This document shows positions 25,645 through 33,180 of a stretch of DNA of 38,461 bases, in pieces. A program made the translations under genes and the position numbers. Position 1 is the stretch's first letter, and the number at the start of each line of letters is the position of its first letter. The stretch covers positions 1 through 38,461 of the forward strand of contig DUOK01000270.1 in assembly GCA_012838865.1 (NCBI GenBank). The letters are read 5' to 3'. The stretch comes from Bacteroidales bacterium (GTDB lineage: Bacteria; Bacteroidota; Bacteroidia; Bacteroidales; Marinilabiliaceae). The notes under the pieces are model-generated. The model worked only from the letters and a program-made list of their open reading frames with translations. It did no database searches and was not told where the DNA came from.

Positions 25645-25956
25645 TTATTCACAAATTTCAAACACCTTGTCCAGCTTCATAAGGGTAAGTAGCCCCATCA
25701 CCTCCTTGTTTAGGCCTTTCAGGCAAAAAGTTCCGTTGTTTTCACGGGCAGTTTTTAGCGCCGAAATGAGCACGCCTATTCCGGTACTGTCGATGTACTT
25801 GATGTTTTCCAGGCTCAGGGTCAGTTGATAATGGCATTCTTTCAGTTGTCGGTTAAGCTGTTCCTTCACACGGGGAGCCACAGTCGCATTCAGTCGATCC
25901 GTCCCCTCAATCGTACTCACATTTTTGTTTTCCTGGTTCGTAATTGTTTTCAACAT
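25645..25956 (-). CDS. STAS-domain protein (anti-sigma factor antagonist type)
   Basis: This 103-aa protein is a single STAS domain with the motif YIDSTGIGVL, placing the phosphorylatable Ser where it is in SpoIIAA-type proteins. It would bind or release a switch kinase depending on its phosphorylation. It lies 5 nt after the Hpt gene in a two-gene minus-strand unit, linking a phosphorelay component to a partner switch. It is a different protein from the STAS at 11267, and the two share little beyond the core motif. Confidence 0.87.
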   Translation of the reverse strand: MLKTITNQENKNVSTIEGTDRLNATVAPRVKEQLNRQLKECHYQLTLSLENIKYIDSTGIGVLISALKTARENNGTFCLKGLNKEVMGLLTLMKLDKVFEICE

Positions 25957-25961
25957 AGCCT

Positions 25962-26438
25962 TTAGTTTTCTAGAACATGCTTTAATTCGCCACAGGCCGT
26001 GGCACAGGCACTTATAAATTTATCAATAATGTTTTTCATACTTTGCTTACTGGCATTGGCTTTGAGCCATTCCTGCTTTTCCACGGGGTAACTGAGCAGA
26101 CTGCGCTTCAAGTTCTCCAACTCTTCCGCTTCCCGCTCGGTTTTGGTCTGACTTTGATCCAGGACTTCAATGCGAAAGGTCTTCGCAATCAATTCCAGGT
26201 TTTTCAGGTCGATGTTACCCAGATCGTTCATGCCCATAGATAGAACGGACGATTTGGCTTTATGCGCTAAGCCCGCCAGCACCCGCCAATCTTCCTTTTC
26301 AAAGGCGGATTGCATGCCTTCGGTAAACTCCGGAATCTGTTCAAGGAAAATAACAATCAATTCCTTTATGATTTCCCGATCTCCATCGGCTATACTCTCC
26401 AGATAGCTGAGGTTGATCTCTTTGAAAACTGTTGACAT
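25962..26438 (-). CDS. Hpt-domain histidine phosphotransfer protein
   Basis: This 158-aa all-helical protein has the Hpt signature LAHKAKSSV, whose His accepts a phosphoryl group from a response-regulator receiver and passes it on. The upstream EIIKELIVIFLEQIPEF is also typical. A longer C-terminal helical tail includes the CATACGELKH segment, of unknown role. I start at the ATG at 26438 (MSTVF); the ORF track begins 8 codons earlier. No histidine kinase or receiver is nearby, so its partners are elsewhere in the genome. Confidence 0.85.
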   Translation of the reverse strand: MSTVFKEINLSYLESIADGDREIIKELIVIFLEQIPEFTEGMQSAFEKEDWRVLAGLAHKAKSSVLSMGMNDLGNIDLKNLELIAKTFRIEVLDQSQTKTEREAEELENLKRSLLSYPVEKQEWLKANASKQSMKNIIDKFISACATACGELKHVLEN

Positions 26439-26512
26439 ACTTTTGGCTTTTGGTCGGAGCAAAACTAATACAATCTGTGCGCATTAGAAAGTTTCCCTGG
26501 CTTTGATCCCTT

Positions 26513-26520
26513 CAAATATA
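26513..26520 (-). promoter_or_regulatory. -7 box for Hpt-STAS pair
   Basis: The minus strand reads TATATTTG, an exact TAnnTTTG match, 75 nt upstream of the Hpt ATG. This would give a leader of about 68 nt. No -33 TTG was found. Confidence 0.4.
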
Positions 26521-26610
26521 GCAAAAAACGTAAAAATTGTTAATGCATTGTGTAAATTTACCGGCAGAACAACATTTTTTAGTGTATTACTTAACAAAAC
26601 TTCCTTCGTT

Positions 26611-27702
26611 ATGCAAAAAACGCCGCTTTACGATAAACATGTGGCCCTTGGTGCCAAAATGGTTCCCTTTGCCGATTTCGCGATGCCTGTTGAATACAGC
26701 GGGATACAGCAAGAGCATATGGCTGTACGTGAGGCGGCCGGAATTTTTGATGTGTCGCACATGGGCGAGTTTTGGGTAAAGGGTCCCCGGGCACTTGCCC
26801 TCCTGCAAAAAGTTTGCAGCACCGATGTGGCCGGTCTCCCCATTGGCAAAGCCCAGTATTGTTATTTTCCCAACGGGAGGGGAGGGGTAGTCGACGATTT
26901 ACTGGTTTATGCCTACGAAGCCCAAAAGTATCTCCTGGTGGTTAATGCTGGAAACATTCAAAAGGACTGGGATTGGTTGCAGACCAACAACAGCATGGGG
27001 GCCGAACTCGAAAACGCCAGCAAGCACATGGCGCTTCTGGCTATACAGGGCCCCCGCGCCCAAAGCATATTGCAAGCCCTTACTTCGGTAAATTTAAACG
27101 ATTTGCCTGCCTTTTCCTTTACCACCGGTCGTGTGGGTGCCTGGGAGCAAGTCATTGTGTCGCACACAGGTTACACCGGGGCAGGCGGTTATGAGCTCTA
27201 TGTTGCTGCTGAACAGGCTCCGGGGCTTTGGGACCTGCTCTTGCAAGAGGGCGCGGAAAAAGGACTGATTCCTTGCGGATTGGGCGCCCGCGATAGCCTG
27301 CGCCTGGAGATGGGCTTTTGTCTGTACGGCAAGGACATTGATGAGCAGACTTCCCCCATTGCTGCGGGTCTGGGTTGGGTAACCCATTTGACCGATGGAA
27401 GGGAATTCATTGACCGGGAGATTCTGGAGCGACAAATGAAGGAGGGCGTTGCGGAGCGACTCAAAGGGATTGTACTTCTGGAGCGGGGCATTCCCCGTAG
27501 TGGCTACCAGCTGGTTAACGAAGCGGGAGAGGAAGTGGGCCGCGTAACCTCCGGCAGTCAGTCCCCCGTTTTAAAACAAGGCATTGGCCTGGCCTATGTC
27601 ACCAAACCGTATTGGAAACCCGGCAGTCGTCTTTTTGTGCGCATTCGTAACAAAGACATCGCCGCAGAAATTCGAAAGCCTCCTTTTATTGAGGGTTTTT
27701 AG
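26611..27702 (+). CDS. gcvT: Glycine cleavage system T protein (aminomethyltransferase)
   Basis: This 363-aa enzyme moves the methylene carbon from the aminomethyl-lipoyl H protein to tetrahydrofolate and releases ammonia. MQKTPLYDKHVALGAKMVPF is the usual N-terminus, so I use the ATG at 26611 and drop 36 codons from the ORF track. VSHMGEF, the catalytic-site region RDSLRLEMG and the C-terminal barrel ending in RKPPFIEGF agree with the family. gcvH and gcvP are not in the window. It stands just before serC and links serine/glycine with one-carbon supply. No exact -7 box was found upstream. Confidence 0.95.
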   Translation: MQKTPLYDKHVALGAKMVPFADFAMPVEYSGIQQEHMAVREAAGIFDVSHMGEFWVKGPRALALLQKVCSTDVAGLPIGKAQYCYFPNGRGGVVDDLLVYAYEAQKYLLVVNAGNIQKDWDWLQTNNSMGAELENASKHMALLAIQGPRAQSILQALTSVNLNDLPAFSFTTGRVGAWEQVIVSHTGYTGAGGYELYVAAEQAPGLWDLLLQEGAEKGLIPCGLGARDSLRLEMGFCLYGKDIDEQTSPIAAGLGWVTHLTDGREFIDREILERQMKEGVAERLKGIVLLERGIPRSGYQLVNEAGEEVGRVTSGSQSPVLKQGIGLAYVTKPYWKPGSRLFVRIRNKDIAAEIRKPPFIEGF

Positions 27703-27774
27703 TTTATTTAACTTTTTACTCTTGTTTAACGGTTATTTATGTCATTTTGTAATCACAGATATCTATTTTTCTTT

Positions 27775-27782
27775 TAATTTTG
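27775..27782 (+). promoter_or_regulatory. -7 box for serC
   Basis: TAATTTTG matches TAnnTTTG exactly, about 70 nt before the serC ATG. A TTTTG lies 25 nt upstream, slightly farther than usual for -33. Confidence 0.5.
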
Positions 27783-27852
27783 TGCCGCAAAACAAACACT
27801 GGTATACGGATTTTCCATATCAGGACGACAACCTTAAACATTTTTTACTCTC

Positions 27853-28923
27853 ATGAAGAAGCACAATTTCTCTGCCGGGCCATCTATCCTTCCCGATTTT
27901 ACCATCAAGAACACCGCTGAGGCTGTACTTAATTTTGCCGGTACGGGCTTGTCCGTAATGGAAGTCTCGCATCGCGATAAGGAGTTTATCGCAGTTATGG
28001 ACCAGGCTACGGCTCTTTTTAAGGAGCTGCTGGACATTCCCTCGGGCTATCAGGTTGTCTTTTTGGGTGGTGGCGCCAGTATACATTTCTGCATGATTCC
28101 CTACAATCTGCTGAACAAGAAGGCCGCCTATCTGAATACCGGTACCTGGGCCTCCAAAGCCATAAAGGAAGCCAGGTTTTTTGGTGAGGTGGTTGAAGTG
28201 GCCTCCTCAAAAGACGAGAATTACTGTTACATTCCCAAGGGTTTTGAGGTACCTGCCGATGCCGACTATCTGCACATTACCACCAACAATACCATTTTTG
28301 GTACTGAAATCCGTAAGGACCTGGATGTAAACATTCCTTTGGTGGCCGATATGTCGTCCGATATTTTCTCTCGTCCCGTTGATGTTTCAAAGTACGGCAT
28401 CATATACGGTGGCGCACAGAAGAACCTGGCGCCTTCTGGTGTAGGCTTTGCCGTGATTAAGGAAGAGCTTTTGGGAAAAGTAGAGCGTCCCATCCCCACC
28501 ATGTTGAATTACAAAACCCATATTGACAACGGTTCGATGTTCAACACCCCGCCGGTATTGCCTGTATTCTCGGCCCTGCAGACCCTCATTTGGTTGAAGG
28601 AACAAGGCGGTTTGGGTGAAATGGAGAAGCGCAACATTCGTAAAGCCACCATGCTTTACAACGAAATTGAGCGCAACAAGCTCTTTAAAACCACCGTGAA
28701 GAACGAAGAAGACCGTTCCATTATGAATGTATGTTTTGTAATGAATGAGGAGTATAAGGACTTGGAAACCGAGTTCCGTGAGTTTTCCGCTTCTAAAGGC
28801 ATGGTAGGCATCAAGGGGCACCGCTCCGTGGGTGGATTCAGAGCATCCATTTACAATGCCATGCCCGAACAAAGTGTTAAAGCCCTCATTGATGTGATGC
28901 AAGAGTTTGAGAAAAAGCATTAA
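27853..28923 (+). CDS. serC: Phosphoserine aminotransferase
   Basis: This 356-aa PLP enzyme converts 3-phosphohydroxypyruvate and glutamate to O-phosphoserine, the second step of serine synthesis. The start [11 protein letters not shown] is typical. The PLP lysine lies in [12 protein letters not shown], and [15 protein letters not shown] near the end binds substrate phosphate. The length is normal. It is the first gene of a serC, serA, DUF1015, yggS-type cluster. A separate promoter for serA lies across its last codons. Confidence 0.97.
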   Translation: MKKHNFSAGPSILPDFTIKNTAEAVLNFAGTGLSVMEVSHRDKEFIAVMDQATALFKELLDIPSGYQVVFLGGGASIHFCMIPYNLLNKKAAYLNTGTWASKAIKEARFFGEVVEVASSKDENYCYIPKGFEVPADADYLHITTNNTIFGTEIRKDLDVNIPLVADMSSDIFSRPVDVSKYGIIYGGAQKNLAPSGVGFAVIKEELLGKVERPIPTMLNYKTHIDNGSMFNTPPVLPVFSALQTLIWLKEQGGLGEMEKRNIRKATMLYNEIERNKLFKTTVKNEEDRSIMNVCFVMNEEYKDLETEFREFSASKGMVGIKGHRSVGGFRASIYNAMPEQSVKALIDVMQEFEKKH

Positions 28924-28936
28924 AGATGTATCTTTG
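28906..28936 (+). promoter_or_regulatory. Internal promoter for serA
   Basis: TTTG (28906-28909), a 19-nt spacer and TATCTTTG (28929-28936) form a full Bacteroidota promoter overlapping the serC stop. The predicted start near 28943 is immediately followed by the 28945-28983 hairpin, giving an 86-nt leader before serA. Confidence 0.65.
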
Positions 28937-28944
28937 AAGAATTA

Positions 28945-28989
28945 AAAAGGGAGAGCGTGGGGCAGATTCACAACCTCCCTTTTCTTTTT
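28945..28989 (+). terminator. Terminator-like hairpin between serC and serA (possible attenuator)
   Basis: AAAAGGGAG (28945-28953) pairs with CTCCCTTTT (28975-28983) across a 21-nt loop, and C plus five T residues follow. It can end the serC transcript. Because a promoter lies just upstream, it would also be the first element of any serA leader RNA. Confidence 0.6.
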
Positions 28990-29028
28990 GCACATCGTTT
29001 TTTATAGCAAACACCAAATTATACTGTG

Positions 29029-29952
29029 ATGAAGAAAGTTTTGATAGCCACCGAGAAGCCCTTTTCTCAGGTTGCTGTGGATGAAATCAGAATTATTGTT
29101 GAGGAAGCCGGTTACGAATTGGCTTTGCTTGAGAAATACAAGAGTGAGGGCGAGCTGTTGGAGGCCGTTGCCGATGCAGACGCACTCATTGTACGCTCCG
29201 ATAAAGTGACTGCTAAAGTGCTGGATGCTGCAAAAAATCTGAAAATCGTGGTTCGTGCCGGAGCCGGTTACGACAACCTTGATTTGGAGGCCTGCAACGC
29301 CAAAGACATCGTGGCTATGAATACCCCCGGTCAAAACGCCAACGCTGTGGCCGAGCTGGTATTTGGCATGATGATTTATGGTATCCGAAAGCAATTCAGT
29401 GGTGCTTCGGGCAGCGAACTGCGCGGCAAATCCCTGGGTATTCATGCTTATGGCAACGTGGGTTATTATGTAGGAAAAATTGCCGAAGGTTTTGGCATGA
29501 AGGTTTATGCCTACGATCCCTACGTGGGTTCTGACCGCATGCAGTCGCATGGTGTAGAGCCTATGAACAGTGTAGAAGAACTCTACCGTACCTGCGAGTT
29601 TGTTTCGCTGCACATTCCGGCCAACGACATCACCCGCAATTCCATCAACAAATCACTTCTTTCCATGATGCCCCAGGGCGCCGTTCTCATTAATACCGCC
29701 CGCAAGGAAGTCATTCACGAAGCAGAGTTGGTTGAATTGATGGAAGAACGTGAGGACTTTATGTATTTGAGCGATATCGCCCCTTCCAACGCTGCAGCAT
29801 TTCAGGAAAAATTTCCCGGTCGCTTCTTTTTTACCCCCAAGAAAATGGGTGCCCAGACCGAAGAGGCCAACATCAACGCCGGTATGGCAGCTGCCCGGCA
29901 GATTGTGAGCTACTTTTTGACCGGTGAAGAAACCCATCGGGTTAATCGCTAG
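29029..29952 (+). CDS. serA: D-3-phosphoglycerate dehydrogenase, short lysine-type
   Basis: This 307-aa NAD-dependent enzyme oxidises 3-phosphoglycerate, the first step of serine synthesis. It has the two D-hydroxyacid dehydrogenase domains but no C-terminal ACT domain, so it lacks the usual serine feedback site. The glycine-rich loop reads GIHAYGNVGYYVG, with the first Gly of GxGxxG replaced by Ala. Where classical enzymes have the catalytic His (TPHxGA), this one has TPKKMGA (Lys271/Lys272), like the lysine-type enzymes known from Bacteroides and Entamoeba. The NTARKEVI region has the active-site Arg. I prefer the ATG at 29029 over the GTG at 29026. Confidence 0.92.
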   Translation: MKKVLIATEKPFSQVAVDEIRIIVEEAGYELALLEKYKSEGELLEAVADADALIVRSDKVTAKVLDAAKNLKIVVRAGAGYDNLDLEACNAKDIVAMNTPGQNANAVAELVFGMMIYGIRKQFSGASGSELRGKSLGIHAYGNVGYYVGKIAEGFGMKVYAYDPYVGSDRMQSHGVEPMNSVEELYRTCEFVSLHIPANDITRNSINKSLLSMMPQGAVLINTARKEVIHEAELVELMEEREDFMYLSDIAPSNAAAFQEKFPGRFFFTPKKMGAQTEEANINAGMAAARQIVSYFLTGEETHRVNR

Positions 29953-29960
29953 ATTTACCG

Positions 29961-29988
29961 GGGCGGATGTGGACCTCCACATCCGCCC
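29961..29988. other. Strong hairpin between serA and DUF1015 gene
   Basis: GGGCGGATGTGGA (29961-29973) pairs perfectly with 29976-29988, a 13-bp GC-rich stem. The T-run after it is poor (TTCCTTA). It may be a partial terminator or an mRNA 3'-end stabiliser that lowers expression of the downstream gene relative to serA. Confidence 0.6.
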
Positions 29989-30023
29989 TTCCTTATCCAT
30001 TCATCCCCCAAAAACCTGAGCCT

Positions 30024-31271
30024 ATGGCTGTTGTAAAACCTTTCAAGGGGCTTCGTCCCCCCGAGCATTTGGCATCTGTACTATCGTGTTTGCCTTACGA
30101 CGTAATGAACAGTGAAGAAGCCGCCCAAATGGCTGCCGGAAAACCTGAGTCACTGCTCCACATTACGCGGGCTGAAATCGACTGCCCTCCGGGCACCGAT
30201 CTGCATTCTGAAAAAGTTTATCAACAGTCCCTCGCTAATTTTAAAGCCTTTAAAGAAAAGGGTTGGTTGCAGAAGGATGAGCAAGCCTGTTTTTATGTGT
30301 ATGCCCAGACCATGGATGGTCGCACACAATACGGATTGGTGGCACGTGCTGCCTGTGAAGATTACTTCAGCGGAGTAATAAAGAAACATGAGCTTACGCG
30401 ACCCGATAAGGAGGAGGACCGCATGGTGCACATTCGCACCAACAATGCCAACCTTGAGCCGGTTTTCTTCAGCTATAAAGCCGTACCCGAAATAGATGAG
30501 CTGGTGGCCACTGTGGTTCAGGGCAAAGCCGAATACGATTTTACCAGCGAGGAAGGTTTTCGACACCAGTTTTGGGTAGTGTGGGACCCTGCAGTAAATC
30601 TTCAGCTCGAAAAATTGTTTGCCGAGAAAGTACCCTGCACCTATGTGGCCGACGGGCATCACCGCACGGCAGCAGCCGCCCGTATTGGCGCAGAACGTAA
30701 GGCTGCCAATCCCACCCACACCGGAGAAGAGGCCTACAATTATTTTATGGCCGTTCACTTTCCCGATCAGCAATTGGCCATTATCGATTACAATCGGCTG
30801 ATTAAAGACCTCAACGAACTGAGTGAGTCCGATTTCATCATTGCCCTGGGTCGCAGTTTTGAAGTCTACCCGATGGGAAATACGCCCTTTAAACCCAGAG
30901 CCTTACACGAGTTTGGCCTGTATCTGGGTCACAAATGGTACCGCCTGGTAGCCCGAAAGGGAAGCTACAACGATGCCGACCCCATTGGCGCCCTGGATGT
31001 TACCATCTTGTCGAAGCAGGTCCTCGAACGTATTCTGGATATCCAGGATCAGCGCACCTCGCAACGCATCGATTTTGTGGGAGGCATACGTGGACTCGAA
31101 GCCTTGCAGCAAAGAGTTGATTCCGGAGAAATGAAAGCCGCCTTTGCCCTTTACCCTGTATCTATGGAGCAGCTGATTCGCATTGCCGATACCGGCAATA
31201 TTATGCCGCCCAAAACCACCTGGTTCGAACCCAAGCTGCGTTCGGGTTTGGTTATACATGAATTGGAGTAA
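30024..31271 (+). CDS. DUF1015 family protein (ParB/SerK-like motif, possible serine-related enzyme)
   Basis: This 415-aa soluble protein of the DUF1015 family often sits next to serA. The N-terminal VVKPFKGLRPP and CLPYDVM segments are family marks. TYVADGHHRTAAA at residues 206-218 contains DGHHR (210-214), which resembles the ParB/sulfiredoxin-fold motif used for ATP-phosphate handling by free-serine kinases such as SerK and SbnI. This is a likeness in a short motif only. I use the ATG at 30024, since the upstream 19 codons run through the hairpin. serB is not in the window, so a role in handling serine or phosphoserine is a reasonable guess, not shown. Confidence 0.85.
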   Translation: MAVVKPFKGLRPPEHLASVLSCLPYDVMNSEEAAQMAAGKPESLLHITRAEIDCPPGTDLHSEKVYQQSLANFKAFKEKGWLQKDEQACFYVYAQTMDGRTQYGLVARAACEDYFSGVIKKHELTRPDKEEDRMVHIRTNNANLEPVFFSYKAVPEIDELVATVVQGKAEYDFTSEEGFRHQFWVVWDPAVNLQLEKLFAEKVPCTYVADGHHRTAAAARIGAERKAANPTHTGEEAYNYFMAVHFPDQQLAIIDYNRLIKDLNELSESDFIIALGRSFEVYPMGNTPFKPRALHEFGLYLGHKWYRLVARKGSYNDADPIGALDVTILSKQVLERILDIQDQRTSQRIDFVGGIRGLEALQQRVDSGEMKAAFALYPVSMEQLIRIADTGNIMPPKTTWFEPKLRSGLVIHELE

Positions 31272-31285
31272 AGAAAAATTAAATT

Positions 31286-31960
31286 ATGATGTTGAAGGAG
31301 CGTTTAGCAGCCCTTAAAAAGAGAATTCCCCCGCAAACCTGTTTGATTGCCGTAAGTAAAACCCATCCTGCTTCCAGCATTCTGGAAGCCTACGCATGCG
31401 GTCAGCGTGTGTATGGAGAGAATAAAGTTCAGGAGCTTTGTGCCAAACAGGAAGAACTGCCCGGGGACATCGAGTGGCACATGATTGGTCACCTCCAGAG
31501 CAACAAGGTAAAGTACATCGCTCCCTTTGTGGCCCTGATACATGGTGTTGATTCGCTTAAGTTGTTGAAAACCATAGATAAAGAGGGTCGTAAGAACAAG
31601 CGCATTATTCCTTGTCTGTTGCAGGTGCACATTGCCGAAGAGAGTAGCAAGTTTGGATTTTCACCCGAAGAACTGCGTGAAATGTTGGCAGCCGGTGCAT
31701 GGCAGGAGCTGGAATTTGTAGAAGTAAGGGGCCTTATGGGCATGGCCACCTTCACCGAGGATAAAGCACAGGTTCAGCGCGAATTTCACAGCCTTAAAGT
31801 GCTGTTTGATGAGGTGAAGGAGCGGTATTTTGCCGACAGCAGCGATTTTAAGGAACTCAGTATGGGGATGTCCGATGATTTTGAACTGGCCATTGAAGCG
31901 GGAAGTACGATGGTGCGCGTAGGCAGCGCTCTTTTTGGGGCGCGGGATTACAATTTGTAA
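31286..31960 (+). CDS. YggS family pyridoxal phosphate-binding protein
   Basis: This 224-aa PLP-binding protein of the YggS/PROSC (PLPBP) family controls vitamin B6 and amino-acid balance and has no known catalytic activity. The PLP lysine lies in LIAVSKTHP. YGENKVQE, WHMIGHLQSNK, MGMSDDFELAIEAGSTMVRVG and the final GARDY are conserved. It lies 14 nt after DUF1015 and so probably belongs to the serine operon, whose SerC is itself PLP-dependent. Two adjacent ATGs could be the start. Confidence 0.94.
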   Translation: MMLKERLAALKKRIPPQTCLIAVSKTHPASSILEAYACGQRVYGENKVQELCAKQEELPGDIEWHMIGHLQSNKVKYIAPFVALIHGVDSLKLLKTIDKEGRKNKRIIPCLLQVHIAEESSKFGFSPEELREMLAAGAWQELEFVEVRGLMGMATFTEDKAQVQREFHSLKVLFDEVKERYFADSSDFKELSMGMSDDFELAIEAGSTMVRVGSALFGARDYNL

Positions 31961-31964
31961 TTTG

Positions 31965-31972
31965 TATATTTG
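31965..31972 (+). promoter_or_regulatory. -7 box for the DHODH-like gene
   Basis: TATATTTG matches TAnnTTTG exactly, 38 nt before the ATG at 32011. A TTTTTG is present but 27 nt upstream, too far for a standard -33. Confidence 0.5.
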
Positions 31973-32010
31973 TCTGAGCTTATAGTGACACCACATATAA
32001 AACCTAGGAT

Positions 32011-32997
32011 ATGACAAAGATGGAAACCACTTACCTGGGGTTAAAGTTAAAGAACCCTATTGTAGTTGGGAGTTCGGGACTTACCAACAGCGTAGAGAAG
32101 ATCAGAAAGGTACAGCAGGCCGGAGCCGGTGCCGTTGTTTTAAAGTCCCTGTTCGAAGAACAAATCAGTCACGATACCGAGCGCGCCATATATCAGGGTT
32201 CCGGGATGGACTATCCGGAAGCTTTGGATTACATCAAAGGCTATTCGCGCAGCAATTCGGTCGGCGAATACCTGCAATTGCTGAAGGACGCCAAAGCCGC
32301 AGTGGATATTCCGGTTATTGCCAGCATCAACTGTTACTCAGGGGAGGAGTGGATCGACTTTGCCCGTCAGGTGCAGGAAGCCGGTGCCGATGCCCTCGAG
32401 CTCAACGTTTTTGCGGTTAATACCGACAAAAACAGTGAAGCCGCTGCCTATGAAGAACTGTATCTGAAAGTAGCCCGGGAAGTCAGCAAAGTAGTAAGCA
32501 TACCCGTCGTTATCAAGCTGGGCCAGTATTTCAGCAACCTGGTAGCGGTGGTCAACAAGCTTTCGGTCAGCGGCGCCAGGGGCGTGACGTTGTTTAACCG
32601 TTACTACGAGCCCGATATCGACATCAACAGCCTCAGCTTCACCTCCTCCGAAGTTTTCAGTCAGCCCGCTGATTTGCGTCAGTCGCTGCGCTGGGTAGCT
32701 ATTGTCAGCGACAAGGTGCACAATATTGAAATTGCCGCCTCCACCGGTGTACATGATGGCGATGCGGTAATTAAGCAAATACTGGCCGGTGCCCAGGTGG
32801 TGCAAGTCTGTTCAGCCGTTTATAAGCAGGGGCCCGAAGTCATCACGCAGATGCTCCAAAAGCTGGAAAGCTGGATGCAGGAAAAAGAGTTTGAAAAAGT
32901 GGCGCAATTCCGGGGCTTGATGAGTTACGGTAAGATTAAAAATCCAGCTGTATACGAAAGAGCGCAGTTCATGCGCTATTTCTCAAAATTTGAATAA
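32011..32997 (+). CDS. Dihydroorotate dehydrogenase-like flavoprotein, catalytic Cys missing
   Basis: This 328-aa TIM-barrel protein resembles class 1 PyrD. KNPIVVGSSGLT, VIASINCYS, ALELN, VVIKLGQY and STGVHDGDAVIKQILAGA keep the FMN-binding and barrel pattern. Where class 1A enzymes have the base in NLSCPN, this reads NVFAVN, so the catalytic Cys is Ala while both Asn residues remain. It is therefore probably not a standard dihydroorotate oxidase, although such 'DHODH-like' proteins are widespread. A second in-frame ATG lies 9 nt downstream. It has its own -7 box and a strong terminator and looks monocistronic. Confidence 0.82.
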   Translation: MTKMETTYLGLKLKNPIVVGSSGLTNSVEKIRKVQQAGAGAVVLKSLFEEQISHDTERAIYQGSGMDYPEALDYIKGYSRSNSVGEYLQLLKDAKAAVDIPVIASINCYSGEEWIDFARQVQEAGADALELNVFAVNTDKNSEAAAYEELYLKVAREVSKVVSIPVVIKLGQYFSNLVAVVNKLSVSGARGVTLFNRYYEPDIDINSLSFTSSEVFSQPADLRQSLRWVAIVSDKVHNIEIAASTGVHDGDAVIKQILAGAQVVQVCSAVYKQGPEVITQMLQKLESWMQEKEFEKVAQFRGLMSYGKIKNPAVYERAQFMRYFSKFE

Positions 32998-33000
32998 GAT

Positions 33001-33026
33001 AAAAACCGGCCCGGGCCGGTTTTTTT
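33001..33026 (+). terminator. Intrinsic terminator after the DHODH-like gene
   Basis: AAAAACCGGCCC is followed directly by GGGCCGGTTTTT, a GC-rich palindrome with a T-run to 33026. The gap up to 33180 also has a weak AAGCATC/GATGCTT hairpin (33047-33070). Confidence 0.88.
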
Positions 33027-33107
33027 ATGCTTACATCCGTCCGTTTAAGCATCTCCACAGGCGGATGCTTGACCTTTAGCACATTTTTCCTCAAATTTGT
33101 ACATCTC

Positions 33108-33140
33108 TTGAAAGAAATTAAAAATATATGGCTACTTTTG
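33108..33140 (+). promoter_or_regulatory. Promoter of lipoprotein/secreted protein pair
   Basis: TTG (33108-33110), a 22-nt spacer and TACTTTTG (33133-33140) fit the Bacteroidota consensus. The lipoprotein ATG lies 40 nt downstream. Confidence 0.6.
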
Positions 33141-33180
33141 ATCTGACTGCCTCAGTCCTAATGCAAACAACCAAATAAAC

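Noticed and set aside
26553-26560. TAAATTTA as a -7 box for gcvT
   Set aside because: It lacks the final G of TAnnTTTG and its only TTG lies 13 nt upstream, too close for -33.
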